NCBI RefSeq assembly: GCF_016406125.1
Contig: NZ_CP066339.1
Span: 2,790,001 to 2,854,000, forward strand
Direction: 5' to 3'
Origin: Alicyclobacillus sp. SO9
GTDB taxonomy: Bacteria; Bacillota; Bacilli; Alicyclobacillales; Alicyclobacillaceae
Length of the DNA stretch: 64,000 nt
Shown here one piece after another: positions 25,598 to 34,745 of this stretch. Position numbers and translations under genes: made by a program. The notes under the pieces were generated by a model. The model ran no database searches. It saw nothing but the letters and a program-made list of their open reading frames with translations, and had not been told where the DNA came from. Position 1 is the stretch's first letter; each line of letters begins with the position of its first letter.

Positions 25598-26038
25598 CTA
25601 ATTGGTCTGCAGACTCTTTAGGAATTCATCAACCTTTGTGTAAATTGCATCACGCACTTCTCGGAACTTCTCTTGGATTTCTTCTTCAGTACCTGTTGCC
25701 CGGGCAGGGTCTTCGAAGCCCCAGTGCATCCGATTGACATGAGCCGGCGTCGTCGGGCACCTGTCATTGGCATCTCCACAAAGCGTGATGGCATAATCCA
25801 CCCGGTTGAGCAACTCTCTGTCAATTTCCTTGGATGTATGCTGTGAAATATCCACATTGCGTTCTCTCATGGCACGCACGGCTCGAGGGTTTAAGCCATG
25901 TGCCTCGATTCCGGCACTGTACACTTCCACCTTGTCTTGTCCCAATGTCCTCGCCCAGCCCTCTGCCATTTGGCTTCGGCAAGAATTCCCTGTACAGAGA
26001 AAATACACAAGCGGCTTTTGTCCATGTTCATTCGTCAT
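25598..26038 (-). CDS. arsC: Arsenate reductase, thioredoxin-coupled (low-molecular-weight phosphatase fold)
   Basis: Reduces arsenate to arsenite for export. 146 residues with the P-loop CTGNSCRS (Cys15, CX5R) and the relay cysteines Cys87 and Cys94 in [11 protein letters not shown], as in pI258/B. subtilis ArsC. Last gene of arsR-arsB-arsC, 49 bp after arsB. Confidence 0.94.
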   Translation of the reverse strand: MTNEHGQKPLVYFLCTGNSCRSQMAEGWARTLGQDKVEVYSAGIEAHGLNPRAVRAMRERNVDISQHTSKEIDRELLNRVDYAITLCGDANDRCPTTPAHVNRMHWGFEDPARATGTEEEIQEKFREVRDAIYTKVDEFLKSLQTN

Positions 26039-26087
26039 AAATGATATCCATCCCTTCTAAGTTCATCTAAGTCAAGTCTCATTGATG

Positions 26088-27386
26088 CTAGCCCACAACA
26101 ACCAACCACAGGTACAGACCGCACAGGGTCACAAACAAGGTTGGCACTGTCAGTACAATACCAGTTCTCAGGTACCGCCCCCACGTAATGGTGACACCCC
26201 GTTTGCGAAGAACGTGCAACCATAGAAGGGTTGCCAAGGAACCAATAGGCGTAATTTTCGGGCCTAAATCGCAGCCAATGACATTGGCGTAGACTAACGC
26301 TTCATGAATCAGGCCCGTGGTGTGTGTGGAATGAATAGCCAGTGCATTGATCATCACAGTCGGCATGTTGTTCATCACGCTCGACAGAATAGCTGCAAGG
26401 AACCCGGTAGTAAGCGTGCCTGCAAACATCCCGTAGTGCGTGGAACCAGCGATAAAATGGCCCAATACGCCGGTTAATCCAACATTGCGCAACCCGTATA
26501 CAACCACATACATACCAATAGAAAACACCACAATAGCCCACGGTGCTTCGCGAATTACGGTCCAGGGTTGAATGGACTTCGACCTTGTGCCTGCAATCAG
26601 GAAAGTGATGGCTGCCAGCCCTGCAACCACAGACACTGGGATGTGGAGAACTTCTGTCAGAATATAACCCAGCACAAGCACAGAGAGAATGTACCAGGAC
26701 AGTTTAAACATGCCTTGGTGACGTATGGCCTTGGTTGGCGGCAGCAGCACTTGCGGGTCATATTTTCTGGGAATATCCTTTCGGAAGAAAGCGTACAGAA
26801 CCAGAATACTGACGCCCAGCGAGAATAAATCCGGAACAACCATATGCCAAGCATAGCTCACGAATCCGATGTGAAAATAGTCGGCAGAAACGATGTTGAC
26901 GAGATTGCTGACCACGAGAGGTAAAGAAGTCGTGTCGGCGATAAACCCGCTCGCCATGATAAACGGGATCATCCGCCGAGAATCGAACTTAAGTAGTTGA
27001 ATTTTTTCCATGACAATTGGCGTCAAAATCAACGCTGCGCCGTCGTTTGCAAAAAAGGCCGACACCATTGCGCCGAGGACCGTCACATACAGAAAGACCT
27101 TCCGTCCATCACCCTTTGCTGCATGCGCCATCCGTAATGCTGCCCATTCGAAAAATCCAATTTTATCAAGAATCGTAGATATAATAATAATTGCTACAAA
27201 GGCAAGGGTGGCATCCCAAACAATTTTTGTCACCGACCATACATTCGCAAAGGTTACAACTCGAAAAGCAAGTGCAAGCACAGCGCCCCCCAACGCTGTC
27301 CAACCAATGCTGAGCCCCTTAGGCTGCCAGATGACGAATGCCAGCGTTAACCCAAAAATCAGTAAAGCAGTCCAAGTCAAAAACAT
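26088..27386 (-). CDS. arsB: Arsenite efflux permease ArsB
   Basis: 432 residues with about 11-12 membrane segments and the ArsB/NhaD signatures FFANDGAALILTPIVMEK, DTTSLPLVVSNLVNIVSADYF and CDLGPKITPIGSLATLLWLH. It extrudes arsenite (or antimonite) from the cytoplasm. It lies between arsR and arsC on one strand. Confidence 0.93.
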   Translation of the reverse strand: MFLTWTALLIFGLTLAFVIWQPKGLSIGWTALGGAVLALAFRVVTFANVWSVTKIVWDATLAFVAIIIISTILDKIGFFEWAALRMAHAAKGDGRKVFLYVTVLGAMVSAFFANDGAALILTPIVMEKIQLLKFDSRRMIPFIMASGFIADTTSLPLVVSNLVNIVSADYFHIGFVSYAWHMVVPDLFSLGVSILVLYAFFRKDIPRKYDPQVLLPPTKAIRHQGMFKLSWYILSVLVLGYILTEVLHIPVSVVAGLAAITFLIAGTRSKSIQPWTVIREAPWAIVVFSIGMYVVVYGLRNVGLTGVLGHFIAGSTHYGMFAGTLTTGFLAAILSSVMNNMPTVMINALAIHSTHTTGLIHEALVYANVIGCDLGPKITPIGSLATLLWLHVLRKRGVTITWGRYLRTGIVLTVPTLFVTLCGLYLWLVVVG

Positions 27387-27496
27387 ACGTTCCTCCAGTC
27401 TATCCCGTCATGCTGCCTCAGCGCATACCGACTGAGTGTCATGAACATGTAGTTATTCTTTTCCCCACAGACACGGCGTCTCAGCTTGTGTGCTGC

Positions 27497-27817
27497 TCAT
27501 TCACACACAAGCTTTCCTTCCGACCCAAGGCGAGTTAACTCCGCGGACATGTCCGGCAACTCATCCAAGTCTACGCAAAGCTGCTTTAAAACCGAATTGT
27601 TTAATGAATAGAAGACCCACTGCCCTTTTCTTTGTTCTGAAACGATTCCGACTGTTTTCAGTCTACTCAAGTGCTTTGAGATTGCTGGTTGTGATATGTC
27701 GAACAGCGGTACTAATTCACAAACACAGAAGTCCCGTACTCGAAGCAAAGAAATGATCTTTAAGCGAGTTGCATCTCCCAGTGCTTTAAGCACCTGTGCC
27801 AACTCAGTCAGTTCCAT
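27497..27817 (-). CDS. arsR: ArsR/SmtB-family arsenic repressor
   Basis: Winged-helix repressor of 106 residues. The metalloid site at the recognition helix is CVCELV (Cys31, Cys33), and the recognition helix reads ISQPAISKHLSRL. It heads the ars operon, 110 bp before arsB, with a palindromic operator just upstream. Released from DNA by As(III). Confidence 0.92.
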   Translation of the reverse strand: MELTELAQVLKALGDATRLKIISLLRVRDFCVCELVPLFDISQPAISKHLSRLKTVGIVSEQRKGQWVFYSLNNSVLKQLCVDLDELPDMSAELTRLGSEGKLVCE

Positions 27818-27847
27818 AACTCACCTCACCTCCGTCAACATCCATAA

Positions 27848-27885
27848 CCATATTACTATTTTGTTATTTAGTCAAAATAATATGG
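27848..27885. promoter_or_regulatory. Inverted repeat upstream of arsR, likely ArsR operator
   Basis: CCATATTA..ATTTTG (27848-27863) faces CAAAATAATATGG (27873-27885). The arms are complementary apart from a 3-nt insertion, and the site is AT-rich, as ArsR operators are. It starts 31 bp upstream of arsR. Confidence 0.55.
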
Positions 27886-27979
27886 GATAGTGAGAAGCTG
27901 TCACTTGGACAGCCAAGCCTGTTGCAGTCATTATGTATGTCTTTTTCAAGAGTTCATCGCTGCGATGATTCGGGTTAGC

Positions 27980-28432
27980 CTATCGTAGTTTACCCAATAA
28001 GTTTGCCGAAGGGAACTTTACACCGCTTGCTTGATCTACCATCGGTCGGCAGGCCCCCCCAAAGTTCGTAAATGCCCTCGTTTTACCGTCTTTGTACGTA
28101 AACGTAATCCGATATTTGTCACTGGTCATGGCGTTACAATGAATTGTGGTTTTCTTCCCTTCCGCGGCCTGGTTGAAGGCTTTTGTCAGCTGTCTGATGG
28201 TTGTAGCGCTCGTAATAACCGATTTAGCAGTATTCTTCATCACAACAATCTTTTGCGCATTGGCCGGCAGAGGACGAAAACGAGTTGAAGGCGAAGTCTG
28301 GTTCGCCGTTCCGACAACTTTGTTTTGCACAGAGGTGTTCCCTGAAGCAGTAGTCTGGCTTATATCCACCCCGCACCCAGTGACGGCTGTTAAGACCAAC
28401 ATTCCGGATAGCCACTTCAGAATTTTGCCCAT
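27980..28432 (-). CDS. Putative lipoprotein, unknown function
   Basis: 150 residues with a type II signal peptide ending in the lipobox LTAVTGC, a Ser/Thr-rich linker, and a small domain with two cysteines (IHCNAM and GGACRP) that might pair. ATG 28432 follows GGGGGG; the longer frame has no ribosome site. It lies downstream of the sigY-yxl genes on the same strand, 70 bp after yxlG, and may be their last member. Function not recognised. Confidence 0.65.
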   Translation of the reverse strand: MGKILKWLSGMLVLTAVTGCGVDISQTTASGNTSVQNKVVGTANQTSPSTRFRPLPANAQKIVVMKNTAKSVITSATTIRQLTKAFNQAAEGKKTTIHCNAMTSDKYRITFTYKDGKTRAFTNFGGACRPMVDQASGVKFPSANLLGKLR

Positions 28433-28501
28433 GAAGATCCCCCCTAAATCGTAGTTATCGTTATAGACGTTGTGGTCCAAAAGTACGTTAACACCTTTCT
28501 T

Positions 28502-29296
28502 TCAAAGAAAAGTCTTACGTCTAAATTCGTAAACACTCGCGACAAGTAAGAGAACGACGACGATTCCTGTGACAACGACACTCCAGACAATTTGAAAATT
28601 GCTTTGTAAAGCGTTCGTACTGCCCTTGTCCCAAATCGACAAAATAGCGGAAGCGTGACTCGGCAGTGCACCCGGACTCCATTTCCATTTCAATACGGCC
28701 GCAACGACAGACAGAACGGCAGCCGAAGAGAGTGTTACAAACGCATTGGCGACGGTTGATGTCATAAGGACACTAAAAAAAGTCGTCAGAGTTACAATGA
28801 GTATCAACCAAAAGGCGTAAAGCAGCAATGACAGCATCGCGTACGGGATTGACAGCGGGCCAATCAGCTGCACCGTATAATACCAAGCGGCAATGTCTCC
28901 AAGGGTTAATGCTGTGATTGTCAAAACGACTGCAGAGAACCATTTTGCCAGAATATAGGCGGTGTGTGACACAGGTTTAACCAGAACCAGGTCGAGCACG
29001 CCCTCCCGTCGCTCATTAGAAATACTACCCATAAAGGCCAAGACGAGCACAAGCAGACCAAGACTGTTGTACTGCGACTGCGCCTTTGCAAAAACACCGC
29101 CGGCTGAAGGAGTGGGAATGTGAATTACAGTACCCGCTGGCAGACCTCCTGACATTTTCAAGATTTGCGGCATAAAGTACGTTGATATTGGCTGCATCGC
29201 ACCAAGCAACACAAATACGAGCGGAAGCCAAATCCACTTTCTGTTTTTCCACGACTCAACCACTTCCTTGCTCCACACAATACGAAACTGCATCAC
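28502..29296 (-). CDS. yxlG: ABC-2 type permease, YxlG-like
   Basis: 264 residues with six membrane segments and the ABC-2 loop NERREGVLDLVLVKPVSHTAYILAKW found in NosY/YxlG permeases. GTG start after GGAGGCGG, overlapping the yxlF stop. With YxlF it forms the transporter of the sigY operon; the substrate is unknown. Confidence 0.85.
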   Translation of the reverse strand: MMQFRIVWSKEVVESWKNRKWIWLPLVFVLLGAMQPISTYFMPQILKMSGGLPAGTVIHIPTPSAGGVFAKAQSQYNSLGLLVLVLAFMGSISNERREGVLDLVLVKPVSHTAYILAKWFSAVVLTITALTLGDIAAWYYTVQLIGPLSIPYAMLSLLLYAFWLILIVTLTTFFSVLMTSTVANAFVTLSSAAVLSVVAAVLKWKWSPGALPSHASAILSIWDKGSTNALQSNFQIVWSVVVTGIVVVLLLVASVYEFRRKTFL

Positions 29297-30195
29297 TGAA
29301 CCGCCTCCATGAACAAGTCCTCCAGGGTACTGTAACCAAACTCCAACCGTTCCAGAGGAACATTCTCGTCAACAAAAAATTGCAAAAGAGTGGTACGAAT
29401 TTGGCTCACGTCACTGACTACGAGAGACATGCTTCCACCTCGGCCCCGGATGTCTTCAACACCTGGAAGCCTCGAGAGTGCCCTGTAATACGGTTCAAGC
29501 GAAACATAAGCAGTGATATCCACCTGCGGCTGTGTGTGACTCCTGCGCACTTCTTCTAGGTCCCCTGACAACACGACGCTGCCATTGACAAGGAGGATAA
29601 TGTCGTTGCTAATCTCCTGTGCATCATGCAGAACATGCGTAGAATACAAAACGGTGGTCTCTCCGCTGAGGTTAGAGAGAAGGGTGAGGATGTCGCGCCT
29701 TCCAACGGGATCGAGAGCCGAAACCGGTTCATCCAAAATCAGTATACGCGGCCGATGAATCAATGCTTGGCAAATGCCAAGCCGTTGTTTCATACCTCCG
29801 GAATACCCCCTTATGGGTCTCTCTGCTGCTGACTGTAGTCCCAATTGCTCCAGAACATCGTCACTCTTGGCTTTCGCGCGGGCTTTGCTGAATCCGGCCA
29901 GACGTGCCACATAGATAAGAAATTCCTTTCCAGTCATCCAGCCGTGAAATCCAGGATTCTGCGGCAAATACCCGATATTTGGACGTATATCATGAACAGG
30001 ACTCCCTTCCAACCGAATCATTCCCGCAGTTGGAACAAGCAGCCCTGCCAACATCTTGAGCGTGGTTGTTTTACCCGCACCATTCGGTCCCAGCAGCGCG
30101 ACACAGCGGCCTGCTTCAATGCTAAAGCTAATACCCCGAACAGCTTCGACACTCCCGAAAACCTTCTTTAGACCTTCAACCTCCAGCAGCTTCAT
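29293..30195 (-). CDS. yxlF: ABC transporter ATP-binding protein, YxlF-like
   Basis: 300 residues with Walker A LLGPNGAGKTTT, the Q-loop YLPQNPGF, signature YSGGMKQRLGICQAL, Walker B LILDEPVSALDP and the switch STHVLHDA, then about 80 residues of C-terminal accessory domain. Its ATG overlaps the yxlE stop by one base and its end overlaps yxlG. Partner of YxlG. Confidence 0.88.
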   Translation of the reverse strand: MKLLEVEGLKKVFGSVEAVRGISFSIEAGRCVALLGPNGAGKTTTLKMLAGLLVPTAGMIRLEGSPVHDIRPNIGYLPQNPGFHGWMTGKEFLIYVARLAGFSKARAKAKSDDVLEQLGLQSAAERPIRGYSGGMKQRLGICQALIHRPRILILDEPVSALDPVGRRDILTLLSNLSGETTVLYSTHVLHDAQEISNDIILLVNGSVVLSGDLEEVRRSHTQPQVDITAYVSLEPYYRALSRLPGVEDIRGRGGSMSLVVSDVSQIRTTLLQFFVDENVPLERLEFGYSTLEDLFMEAVQ

Positions 30196-30383
30196 CAGCG
30201 GTTCTTCCTCCCGAAGACAAAATATAGAACCGGACCGAGAATTTCAACGAAGATGATGACGATTACCCACAGCCACTTTGGACCATTGGTAGACTCAGCG
30301 CGAATGCAATCAATCAGTGCAATCACGAGCAAAATGAGTTCGATGAAGACGATTGGAAGTAAGGCACTGATAGGAATACTCAT
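30195..30383 (-). CDS. yxlE: YxlE-like two-helix membrane protein (PLDc_N type)
   Basis: 62 residues, two membrane helices and the PLDc_N features DCIRAESTNGPKWLW and FGPV-like LGPVLYFVFGRK. In B. subtilis YxlE, with YxlD, restrains SigY activity. Here it sits in the same place, between yxlD and yxlF. Confidence 0.85.
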   Translation of the reverse strand: MSIPISALLPIVFIELILLVIALIDCIRAESTNGPKWLWVIVIIFVEILGPVLYFVFGRKNR

Positions 30384-30413
30384 GGATACAACGCCTCCTA
30401 TGCGATGTGAAAA

Positions 30414-30632
30414 TCATGTGCGAAAAGGGAGTTTCCACTTTCTCCAGACTTTTCGCACAACCAAAAGGTAAACAACGACAGGCAAGGGAGCTTGTATGAG
30501 ACCCCACAATCCCCAAATCCACGGCCATTTGCCGTGTCTGCGGGCATTCAGAAACAGCCATGTGCCTTGAATTAACAGAATTGCCGCAATCACAACGGCA
30601 CCCGCCCAGCCTATATTGCCATGCATTTTCAT
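30414..30632 (-). CDS. yxlD: YxlD-like small membrane protein, presumed negative regulator of SigY
   Basis: 72 residues with two membrane segments (about 9-27 and 43-60), a basic WLFLNARRHGKWPWIWGLWG loop and a basic tail. It overlaps yxlC by 4 nt. Size and order match yxlD of the B. subtilis sigY operon, where it is the main negative regulator; assignment is mainly by position. Confidence 0.75.
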   Translation of the reverse strand: MKMHGNIGWAGAVVIAAILLIQGTWLFLNARRHGKWPWIWGLWGLIQAPLPVVVYLLVVRKVWRKWKLPFRT

Positions 30633-31027
30633 CCTGATTTCTCCCAGAACCGTCGGTTAGCCACAGCTACAACGGGTATCGCTGCGAGTGAACAGACAGA
30701 CATGACAACTACGGCCGCAAGAAACAAGTACGGCCGAACAACTAAGCTAACCACCCAGCCCGAAATAATGAGAAGTGCGATGGTTAGAAAGAGTACTAAG
30801 TCGCGAACCAGTCTCCGTCTCTCTTCTTTTTTAACTCCCTGAACGAGACCTTGAAATTGTGACAACGCCGGAGCGACCCTCGGTGATGCATTTTCCACAA
30901 GCTTCAGTGCCTCCAGTAAGTCCTCTAGAAATGCCTCGTCCGAGCCATCCGTTGCCTGGCTTGCGTCACTCATCTGGCTTGTGTCACCTTTACTTGAGTC
31001 AGTCTTCTGACTGAGCTTTCGGTTCAT
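30629..31027 (-). CDS. yxlC: YxlC-like membrane protein of the sigY operon
   Basis: 132 residues: an acidic soluble N-terminal half (DEAFLEDLLEALKLVENASPRV) followed by two membrane helices (about 70-90 and 97-117). It starts inside the sigY 3' end (29-nt overlap), as yxlC does. Probably acts with YxlD/YxlE to hold SigY at the membrane; this is inferred. Confidence 0.75.
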   Translation of the reverse strand: MNRKLSQKTDSSKGDTSQMSDASQATDGSDEAFLEDLLEALKLVENASPRVAPALSQFQGLVQGVKKEERRRLVRDLVLFLTIALLIISGWVVSLVVRPYLFLAAVVVMSVCSLAAIPVVAVANRRFWEKSG

Positions 31028-31547
31028 TGGCCAGCCACTCCTTTCTCAGGGCGATTAAACCGTTATGAACACGAGACTTCACGGTCCCTGTCGGAACCTT
31101 ACACATTTTGGAAATCTCCTTATAGTTATAGCCATAGAAATGTTTCAATACCACCGCTGTTCGAGTATCGAGACTCAATCCAGACAAGACATCGACCAAT
31201 GCTGGCCATTCATCAGGTGAAGTCTCTATTTGCCAGCGGAGGCTGCGGCTTAGCTCGTCGGCTGCTATGAATTCCTTCTCTCGTCTTCTTCGCCGTCGTT
31301 CATCAAAAAACAGCCGAGTAGCGATTGTCATAAGCCAAGATGAAAACTTACTTTTGGACGGATCATAGAGGTGAATCTTTTCAATGGCTCGTACCATGGT
31401 TTCTTGTGTAAGCTCCTCTGCCCTCGAGCGTTCTAATGTCACCTTCAACAGATATTTGAACACGAACAAATAGTTGCGCTGTAACAACAGCGCCAATGCT
31501 TCCTCGTCTCCTTGTTGTGCTGCTGCAGCCTGTAGTAGTTCGTCCAT
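30999..31547 (-). CDS. sigY: ECF sigma factor, SigY-like
   Basis: 182 residues with region 2 (FVFKYLLKVTLERSRAEELTQETMVRAI) and region 4 (LSLDTRTAVVLKHFYGYNYKEISKMCKVPTGTVKSRVHNG), the ECF layout without region 3. ATG 31547 follows AGGTGG; a GTG at 31562 lacks a ribosome site. It is followed in order by yxlC, D, E, F, G homologues, as in B. subtilis. An ECF-type promoter lies about 160 nt upstream, so autoregulation is likely. Confidence 0.88.
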   Translation of the reverse strand: MDELLQAAAAQQGDEEALALLLQRNYLFVFKYLLKVTLERSRAEELTQETMVRAIEKIHLYDPSKSKFSSWLMTIATRLFFDERRRRRREKEFIAADELSRSLRWQIETSPDEWPALVDVLSGLSLDTRTAVVLKHFYGYNYKEISKMCKVPTGTVKSRVHNGLIALRKEWLANEPKAQSED

Positions 31548-31707
31548 CAAATGGGCAGCCACCTATCCCGTCATTCATTCGGCACCTGAAGTAAACGTCA
31601 AGTGCAAGCGGCCTGGTTCGTGCCTCTGCCACACACCCCCCCGGCCATTTCCGACATGCCAGAAGCAAGCGGACACAACTCGTGCTGATGAATCTGTAGA
31701 CATAGAT

Positions 31708-31736
31708 AGTACGATTCAGGATGGTCAATGGTTCAC
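31708..31736 (-). promoter_or_regulatory. ECF-type promoter upstream of sigY, probably autoregulatory
   Basis: On the minus strand, TGAACC (31735-31730), 16 bp, then CGTA (31713-31710). This matches the form TGAAC-N16-CGT used by ECF factors including B. subtilis SigY. The rest of the 370-bp gap between sigY and the next gene holds only a terminator. Confidence 0.65.
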
Positions 31737-31825
31737 ATTACTCTTTAAGTTTTTTGCAAAAACCTTTAAAACTTGCGTTTTACCATGATGGACCACAAGG
31801 ACAACCAAAAACGACATCACAATAA

Positions 31826-31851
31826 AACCAGCGCTTACAGAAGCGCTGGTT
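31826..31851 (-). terminator. Terminator after the diguanylate cyclase gene
   Basis: Perfect 11-bp stem (AACCAGCGCTT and complement) with a 4-nt loop, followed on the minus strand by TTTATTGTG. It ends the gene at 31920. Confidence 0.85.
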
Positions 31852-31919
31852 GCATATTTGATGACCTTCAGATACGCCATCTTTCAGTCCCACAGCGTTC
31901 ATGCTGCGTCCAAAACCTT

Positions 31920-32780
31920 CTACTCTTTACACTCATAGTGAGTTCCCGGCTTCTGTTTGGCTTTGTACAAAGCCTCATCAGCCAACCGAAGCACTTCCTG
32001 AAAGGTTGCAGCGTGCATGGGAAACAATGCCATGCCCATACTTGCCGACATTTCCATAGTCACGTTATTGTGTACCCACGGTGCCGACAGTGCAACTCGA
32101 AGTCGTTCTGCCAGAAGTATGCTGTCCGATCTTGTTTGAATATGTACAGCGAGTATGAACTCGTCCCCGCCAATGCGTGCTACAATATCCTCTTTTCGTA
32201 TGACCCCCTGAATGCGCCGAGCAGCTTCTTGCAGGACAGCATCTCCAACCAAGTGTCCCCATGTGTCATTCATTGTCTTTAGACTGTCCACATCAATGAC
32301 CATTACTGCTACGAGACTGCCGGTTTTTTCTGCTTCAGCAAGGCTCGTGTGCAACCGTTCTTCTAGTCCGTGGCGATTCATAAGTCCCGTCAGGGCATCA
32401 AAATGTGCTTCTCTGCGAAGGCGTTGTTCAGTACTCACTCGTTCTGTTATGTCACGCACTGTACCAATTACATGAGGGTTTCCGCCCGCTCTTACAATAT
32501 CCAATTTTGTCTCACCAATTTGACCTCCGTGGCTGAAAAGGAATGAGATTGGTTTGACGGTTGTCAGAGCATGGTGATACTGCTTGTCCAGAAACTCTGC
32601 TTCGTATGGGTCGAGGACATCGTAGAAAGTTGCGCCGTAAGCCATTGAAGTAAGTCCAGCAGCTCTCATAGCAGAGGAATTCATCTTTACGTATCGAAAA
32701 TCATTGGAGTCATCCAGACGCATCACGAAAACTAAATCCGACATGTTGTCTAATATGAGTTCAACAGGTAAGTCAGACAC
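31920..32780 (-). CDS. PAS-GGDEF diguanylate cyclase
   Basis: Makes cyclic di-GMP. An N-terminal PAS domain (about 5-120, ending GTVRDITERV) precedes a GGDEF domain (about 125-282) that has the intact active site ARIGGDEFIL and an RxxD inhibitory site (RKED) five residues before it, so product inhibition is expected. No EAL domain. GTG 32780 is preferred because GGGG lies 6 nt before it; TTG 32792 is an alternative. Monocistronic. Confidence 0.88.
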   Translation of the reverse strand: MSDLPVELILDNMSDLVFVMRLDDSNDFRYVKMNSSAMRAAGLTSMAYGATFYDVLDPYEAEFLDKQYHHALTTVKPISFLFSHGGQIGETKLDIVRAGGNPHVIGTVRDITERVSTEQRLRREAHFDALTGLMNRHGLEERLHTSLAEAEKTGSLVAVMVIDVDSLKTMNDTWGHLVGDAVLQEAARRIQGVIRKEDIVARIGGDEFILAVHIQTRSDSILLAERLRVALSAPWVHNNVTMEMSASMGMALFPMHAATFQEVLRLADEALYKAKQKPGTHYECKE

Positions 32781-32881
32781 CCTATTCCCCAACCTTCCAG
32801 AATCCTGTCTCTATATTACTTGGCGGTTGTCGTGAGCTTATTGCCGTCCGTTCAACTGCTGTCCATGACCGCATCCCTCCC

Positions 32882-32916
32882 AAAAAAAAACAACTCAGCC
32901 CGCAATCAGACTGAGT
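32882..32916 (-). terminator. Terminator with 9-base T run
   Basis: ACTCAG/CTGAGT stem with a 12-nt loop, followed on the minus strand by TTG and nine T. It begins one base after the stop of the small frame at 32918, which supports that frame being a transcribed gene. Confidence 0.75.
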
Positions 32917-32917
32917 C

Positions 32918-33109
32918 CTAGCCATACGAGCAGCTGGCTGACTTGTCAGGCTCATCCTGATGTAGTCCCTTTAGCTTTGCGTCAGTGCCTTTCAGCACAT
33001 TTGCCTTTATCGTAAATTCAATTGAGAAATCTGTGGTACGTTGTTCGCCATACCATTCTATGAATATTAGTTCAGTATATGCTGCTTCCACACACTGGTA
33101 TTTCAACAC
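32918..33109 (-). CDS. Possible small protein, unknown
   Basis: 63 residues from GTG 33109 (MLKYQCVEAAYTELIFIEWY...), ending in KSASCSYG. A GGAGG lies 13 nt before the start, a little far, and a TATAGT -10-like box just beyond that. A terminator directly follows the stop. The frame is open further, to GTG 33226. No family recognised; it may not be real. Confidence 0.35.
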   Translation of the reverse strand: MLKYQCVEAAYTELIFIEWYGEQRTTDFSIEFTIKANVLKGTDAKLKGLHQDEPDKSASCSYG

Positions 33110-33386
33110 CTTGCGTAAAAATCCTCCAATACATACTATAATTTGTAACCCATAATCATTATCGGTGCGCCAAAGGACTCCGTATTTACACGCAATAGTT
33201 GAATACGCACAATAGTTGTGATGCACCTTTACCGGTTAAAGTACGAACAAACAAAGGGAACGCCCTCCATTCCAATTTACACAAGTGGGAATTGTGTCAT
33301 TTTAACGAATTGAACCGGCATTTCAACTGAATGCTATGACAGCCAAGCCACCGCGGTTGTGTTTGTCTTATCCATTTCCAATTCAT

Positions 33387-33653
33387 TTAGCAGGGAGGCA
33401 TCGCAGTTTGTCTGAGAGCAGTGTCATGCCAATCTAAAAAATCTGTAAGCGAGCCCAAACCATGAATTTCTGTGTTTGTATCGTACCGATATAATGTGGT
33501 TTCATAACTTGAATCTTTCAAGAGTTGTTGAACTTTCACAATATAGTCGTCCAACTGTTCACTGACAGCAATCACTTCTGGATGTGTCAAACTGCCCCGT
33601 TCATGTGCTAGGTCAATCATTTTGCACCGAAGGTGTTCTATTAGTTGATTCAT
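33387..33653 (-). CDS. Spo0E-like aspartyl-phosphate phosphatase
   Basis: 88 residues; the first 50 form the Spo0E fold with IEHLRCKMIDLAHERGSLTHPEVIAVSEQLDDYI, where SEQLD matches the SQELD motif that removes phosphate from Spo0A~P. The tail of about 40 residues has no family match. ATG 33653 follows GGGAGG; an upstream in-frame ATG lacks a ribosome site. A TGTCGAA heptamer (0A-box form) is at 33739-33745, about 90 bp upstream, suggesting Spo0A feedback, though this heptamer can arise by chance. Confidence 0.8.
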   Translation of the reverse strand: MNQLIEHLRCKMIDLAHERGSLTHPEVIAVSEQLDDYIVKVQQLLKDSSYETTLYRYDTNTEIHGLGSLTDFLDWHDTALRQTAMPPC

Positions 33654-33841
33654 TGCAACGTCCGCCCTCCCCTCTTCCACTAAGAAGCAACAACGCTCCC
33701 AAGCGTAACACATTGTCTAAACCAAATTTGTCACAACGTGTCGAAGGGGAAATAAAACATTAAAAATTCGTTAATTCTCTGCTCGAGTCGCGATGTTCTG
33801 CCATAAATAAATGTCGATGCAACAGCTTGGACAACACAGTC

Positions 33842-34672
33842 TCACCATATTTGCTTGAAATGTCCAATCACGTTCTGTGTTGCAATCACGCTGATAAAAG
33901 CTTTGGAATCGTTCTCGAGCACAATGGTTCGCAGTTGAGTGAGTTGTACGTTGGTAGTAACGCAGAGCAGTACATTTTTAGGGTGATTTGAGTACGTTCC
34001 GACTGCATTCCAACTGGTAACGCCGCGAATCATATTCGCTGTAATAGCTCTTGAAACTCTCTCTCCGTGTTCTGTGATGATAATCACAGAGACGCGGCCA
34101 ACATGATTTAGCAGTACTGCGTAAGCCTTGGAACTCGCGAAAATTGATATTAATGTATACATGGCCACTTGTATGTTGAAGAGAAATACCGATAATACAA
34201 TAATTACAGCATTAAAAATCAGATTTAAATTGGCGACCGTTACATTCCTATGGCGCGCAATGACCCTCGTGACTATATCCAGGCCGCCTTGAGAACCGCC
34301 GAGGCGTAAAACAATGGCACACCCGCCTCCGGACAGCACACCGCCGAACACACTGTCCAAAAGGATATTATGGGTCGGAATATGGTGGACGTGTATGGTT
34401 GTCAGAAAAACAAAAAGCAAAATGGCAGAGTACACAGTATAGACCGTAAATTTCCTGCCAATTTGAAATGCGCTCAGTACTAGAAGCGGTAAATTCAGGA
34501 TTAGATACATAACTGCCAGAGAAACCGGGACAAAATGTTGAATCAGTATAGCGACACCTGTGACTCCGCTTGTCAGAAGGCGACCAGGTACAATCAATGC
34601 GTTGATACCGAGGGCTGTGATGAATGTGCCAAAAGCAATACCGATAACTTCGTAGATGATGGTCTTTGTCAT
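33842..34672 (-). CDS. YitT-family membrane protein with C-terminal DUF2179 domain
   Basis: 276 residues: five or six membrane helices with the family signatures GINALIVPGRLLTSGVTG and LRLGGSQGGLDIVTR, then a cytoplasmic DUF2179 domain (RVSVIIITEHGERVSRAI.. RGVT..AVGTYS). Function of the family is unknown; transport or small-molecule sensing has been suggested. ATG 34672 follows GTGGAGG. Confidence 0.85.
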   Translation of the reverse strand: MTKTIIYEVIGIAFGTFITALGINALIVPGRLLTSGVTGVAILIQHFVPVSLAVMYLILNLPLLVLSAFQIGRKFTVYTVYSAILLFVFLTTIHVHHIPTHNILLDSVFGGVLSGGGCAIVLRLGGSQGGLDIVTRVIARHRNVTVANLNLIFNAVIIVLSVFLFNIQVAMYTLISIFASSKAYAVLLNHVGRVSVIIITEHGERVSRAITANMIRGVTSWNAVGTYSNHPKNVLLCVTTNVQLTQLRTIVLENDSKAFISVIATQNVIGHFKQIW

Positions 34673-34745
34673 GTCATCCTCCACCTAGTCAAGAGTACTC
34701 GGTTTCTCATTGTAACAACATGACACCAGGTTCGTACACCGGTTT

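Noticed and set aside
33227-33386. Extra small gene between the 63-residue frame and the Spo0E-like gene
   Set aside because: No frame with a ribosome site; only AT-rich sequence is seen.
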